64,000 bases of DNA from an uncultured Corynebacterium sp. (GTDB taxonomy: Bacteria > Actinomycetota > Actinomycetes > Mycobacteriales > Mycobacteriaceae): the NCBI RefSeq assembly GCF_946222985.1, contig NZ_CAMIFY010000003.1, positions 30,743 to 94,742 on the forward strand, in the 5' to 3' direction. Shown here in pieces: positions 62,022 to 64,000 of the stretch. The notes under the pieces were generated by a model. It did not search any database. It had not been told where the DNA came from and saw nothing but the letters and a program-made list of their open reading frames with translations. Both the position numbers and the translations under genes were made by a program. Position 1 is the stretch's first letter; every line of letters starts with the position of its first letter.

Positions 62022-62557
62022 CCGAAGGTCCCGTCGCCGACGATCCGTTGACCGGCTCGACCGCCGCCACCGACGTGGTGGCGGCGTTGACGGCCAGGGG
62101 ACAGAGCATCGCCGCGGCCGAATCCCTGACGGCCGGATTGTTCTGCGCGACCGTCGCCGGAGTGCCCGGCGCCTCCGCCGTCCTCCGGGGCGGCCTGATC
62201 ACGTATGCGACGGAGCTGAAGGAAACCCTGGCCGATGTCCCGGCCGCCACACTGCAGGCCGTGGGGCCGGTGGCGCCGGAGACCGCGCGCGCGATGGCGG
62301 CCGGTGCGCGACGCCGGTGCGGCGCCGATTGGGGAGTGGCGCTGACGGGCGTCGCGGGCCCGGACCCGCAGGACGGTCATGCCGTCGGCGAAGTGTGGTG
62401 CGCGGTGGCGCTGCCGGGGAGGGGCGGCGACGAGGTCGTCGTCGAACGGCTCGACGTCGATCCGGACGGCGGACGCTGGGCGATCCGGGCCGCCACCGTC
62501 GCGGCGGCACTCGAGATGGTGCGGGGTCTCATCGACGCCACGGACCCGGTCCGGTAG
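62018..62557 (+). CDS. cinA: CinA C-terminal domain protein / nicotinamide-nucleotide amidase
   Basis: A 179-residue protein with only the C-terminal CinA domain (PncC), which deamidates nicotinamide mononucleotide. The motif AAAESLTAGLFCATVAGVPG near residue 31 and TGVAGPDPQDGHAVGEVW fit the family; the N-terminal MoeA-like domain of full-length CinA is absent. GTG at 62018 overlaps the pgsA stop by 4 nt. The next gene is clgR, after 79 nt. Confidence 0.92.
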   Translation: MTEGPVADDPLTGSTAATDVVAALTARGQSIAAAESLTAGLFCATVAGVPGASAVLRGGLITYATELKETLADVPAATLQAVGPVAPETARAMAAGARRRCGADWGVALTGVAGPDPQDGHAVGEVWCAVALPGRGGDEVVVERLDVDPDGGRWAIRAATVAAALEMVRGLIDATDPVR

Positions 62558-62636
62558 TCGACGGAGCGCGGAAGCCGCGAAAGAAAACCGTCGTTTCGCC
62601 GCGGGTCCGGGAACAATGCCGGGCCGTCGGACGTTG

Positions 62637-62993
62637 ATGGGGGTGATGATCAACGACACGATGACCATTTCCGCCCCGACGCAGGCTCCCGTTCCGGACC
62701 ATGCGCCGCTGCCGGCCGCCGAACCGGCGCGCGAACCGCTGCTGCGGGAGGCGCTCGGCGCCGCCCTGCGCGACATCCGCACCCGCAACGGCATGACCCT
62801 GCGCGAATTGTCCGACCTCGCCGCGATCAGCCCCGGTTACCTCTCCGAATTGGAGCGGGGCCGCAAGGAGGTCTCGTCGGAGCTGTTGGCTTCGGTGTGC
62901 CAGGGATTGTCCGTCACGGTCTCCGACGTCATCATCGACGCGGCCGGGACGATGGCCCTGCATGCGGCGCGCCCGGAGATGGCCGTCATGTGA
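62637..62993 (+). CDS. clgR: ClgR-like XRE-family regulator
   Basis: A 118-residue helix-turn-helix protein. The HTH reads LREALGAALRDIRTRNGMTL and RELSDLAAISPGYLSELERG, a typical Cro/CI fold at residues 35-75, with the conserved ISPGYLSELERGRKEVSSE. In corynebacteria and mycobacteria ClgR activates clp proteases and pspA. The genes here are followed by pspA, so a link is probable. Starts at 62637, 62646 or 62661 are all possible. The Ala/Pro-rich N-terminus is not conserved. Confidence 0.88.
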   Translation: MGVMINDTMTISAPTQAPVPDHAPLPAAEPAREPLLREALGAALRDIRTRNGMTLRELSDLAAISPGYLSELERGRKEVSSELLASVCQGLSVTVSDVIIDAAGTMALHAARPEMAVM

Positions 62994-63029
62994 TCGCGGG
63001 TCGCCGCTGCGGCGTTGTTCGCCGCCGGG

Positions 63030-63035
63030 TATCCT
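63030..63035 (+). promoter_or_regulatory. -10 box of pspA
   Basis: TATCCT, 69 nt before the pspA ATG and 36 nt after clgR. The leader of about 63 nt contains an AGGAAGG SD. ClgR regulation is likely by analogy with mycobacteria, but I cannot point to a ClgR box. Confidence 0.4.
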
Positions 63036-63104
63036 GGGACGCCGGACGGCCCCGGGTCTCCCGCCGCACATCCGTCGACCCCCTGAGGAAGGTACCGAGC
63101 GACT

Positions 63105-63941
63105 ATGGCAAACCCCTTCGCCAAGCTGTGGAACTACATGATGGCGCTCTTCGATTCGAAGATCGAGGAAAACGCGGACCCGAAGGTCCAGATCCAGCAG
63201 GCCATCGAGGACGCGCAGCGTCAGCATCAGGAGCTTTCCCAGCAGGCGGCGGCCGTGATCGGCAACCAGCGTCAGCTGGAGATGCGTCTCAACCGCCAGT
63301 TGGCCGAGATCGAGAAGCTCCAGGGCAACACCCGCCAGGCGCTGCAGTTGGCCGACAAGGCCCGCGGCGAGGGTGACGGCGCCAAGGCGGTGGAGTACGA
63401 GAACGCGGCGGAGGCCTTCGCGGCCCAGCTCGTCACCGCCGAGCAGTCGGTCGAGGACCTCAAGGGCCTGCACGACCAGTCGCTGCAGCAGGCCGCCCAG
63501 GCCAAGAAGGCCGTCGAGCGCAACTCGATGCAGCTGCAGCAGAAGGTCGCCGAGCGCACCAAGCTGCTGTCGCAGCTGGAGCAGGCGAAGATGCAGGAGA
63601 AGGTCTCGGAGTCCCTGCAGTCCATGAACCAGCTGTCGTCGGGTTCGACGCCGAACCTGGATCAGGTTCGCGACAAGATCGAACGTCGTTACGCCAACGC
63701 GCTGGGCCAGGCCGAACTGGCTCAGAACTCGGTTCAGGGCCGCATGGCCGAGGTCGAGCAGGCCGGCGTGCAAATGGCCGGACACTCCCGCCTGGAGCAG
63801 ATCCGCTCGGAGATGAAGGGCGGCAACCAGCTGTCGTCCGGTGGTGCCCAGGGCGCCATCGAGCAGGGTCAGCCCGGCCAGCAGGCCTCCGCCGACCCGG
63901 CCGTCGAGGCCAAGCTGCGGGAGCTGCGCGGGGGCAACTGA
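63105..63941 (+). CDS. pspA: PspA/IM30-family envelope-stress protein
   Basis: A 278-residue coiled-coil protein of the PspA/Vipp1 family (35 kDa antigen, Rv2744c type), a membrane-associated ESCRT-III-like protein that protects the cytoplasmic membrane. The N-terminus NPFAKLWNYMMALFDSKIEE is the amphipathic membrane-binding helix. Long heptad-rich helices cover residues 25-215. The C-terminal 40 residues are Gly/Gln-rich and end KLRELRGGN. It follows clgR, as in mycobacteria. The ATG has AGGAAGG about 11 nt upstream. Confidence 0.93.
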   Translation: MANPFAKLWNYMMALFDSKIEENADPKVQIQQAIEDAQRQHQELSQQAAAVIGNQRQLEMRLNRQLAEIEKLQGNTRQALQLADKARGEGDGAKAVEYENAAEAFAAQLVTAEQSVEDLKGLHDQSLQQAAQAKKAVERNSMQLQQKVAERTKLLSQLEQAKMQEKVSESLQSMNQLSSGSTPNLDQVRDKIERRYANALGQAELAQNSVQGRMAEVEQAGVQMAGHSRLEQIRSEMKGGNQLSSGGAQGAIEQGQPGQQASADPAVEAKLRELRGGN

Positions 63942-63970
63942 CGCCCGCGTCATCCCCGCGAAACGCCGCC

Positions 63971-64000
63971 GGCCCCGACCACGATCACGTGGTCGGGGCC
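63971..64000 (+). terminator. Hairpin after pspA, cut by the window end
   Basis: A perfect 12-bp stem (GGCCCCGACCAC with 63989-64000) around GATCAC. The window ends at the stem base, so the T tract is not visible. Confidence 0.7.

Overview
This 64 kb window is GC-rich chromosomal DNA that reads as a housekeeping block from a mycolic-acid actinobacterium, most likely a Corynebacterium. The grounds are mycothione reductase beside malate:quinone oxidoreductase, a PptT-type phosphopantetheinyl transferase, DUF2631 and DUF4439 proteins, ClgR beside PspA, and a gene order that matches, as I recall it, the Mycobacterium tuberculosis run from frr (Rv2882c) to the 35 kDa antigen/pspA (Rv2744c). Many genes have a TAnnnT -10 box 6-8 nt before the start codon, i.e. 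leaderless transcripts, which is typical of this group. I see no tRNA, rRNA, IS element, prophage or CRISPR array. No stretch longer than 300 bases lacks a gene.

Layout. 0-10.3 kb: frr (5' end outside the window), cdsA, a LapA-like membrane protein, rlmN, a DUF2631 protein, dxr, rip1/rseP, ispG, a penicillin-binding lipoprotein and map. 10.3-24.6 kb: cobalamin and redox genes, namely cobQ, a secreted lipase-like protein, mtr, an alpha/beta hydrolase, mqo, a Mg-chelatase-like chlI/chlD gene split by an apparent +1 base frameshift, a DUF4352 lipoprotein, an unknown protein, cobO, cobB, cobA/cysG and yaaA. 24.7-36 kb: proS, a Tat/lipoprotein DUF4439 protein, then the translation operon rimP-nusA-ylxR-infB-rbfA-DHH phosphoesterase-MATE exporter. 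36-42.3 kb: metallophosphoesterase-pptT, truB, ribF, rpsO, pnp.

42.4-50.7 kb is the accessory part. It is a galactose (Leloir) cassette of galM, an SSS-family sodium/solute symporter, a small two-helix membrane protein and one 804-codon gene encoding a GalT-GalK fusion, followed by a DUF2786-type protein and a DHA2-family MFS exporter. 50.8-64 kb returns to the core: dapB, thyX, dapA, rnj, a TIGR03085-type protein, ftsK, a TerC-family protein under a candidate yybP-ykoY manganese riboswitch, a YciI protein, pgsA, cinA, clgR and pspA.

The genes serve isoprenoid precursor synthesis (dxr, ispG), phospholipids (cdsA, pgsA), translation and RNA turnover (frr, infB, rbfA, rpsO, pnp, rnj, truB, rlmN), B12 synthesis, lysine/diaminopimelate synthesis (dapA, dapB) and envelope stress (rip1, clgR, pspA). 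The items most worth a second look are the GalT-GalK fusion with its symporter pair, the Mn riboswitch with a mutually exclusive SD-sequestering helix, the chlID frameshift, an over-represented 11-mer (CGTCGCAAAGC) that occurs in all three reading frames, and a short upstream ORF whose stop overlaps the pnp start.
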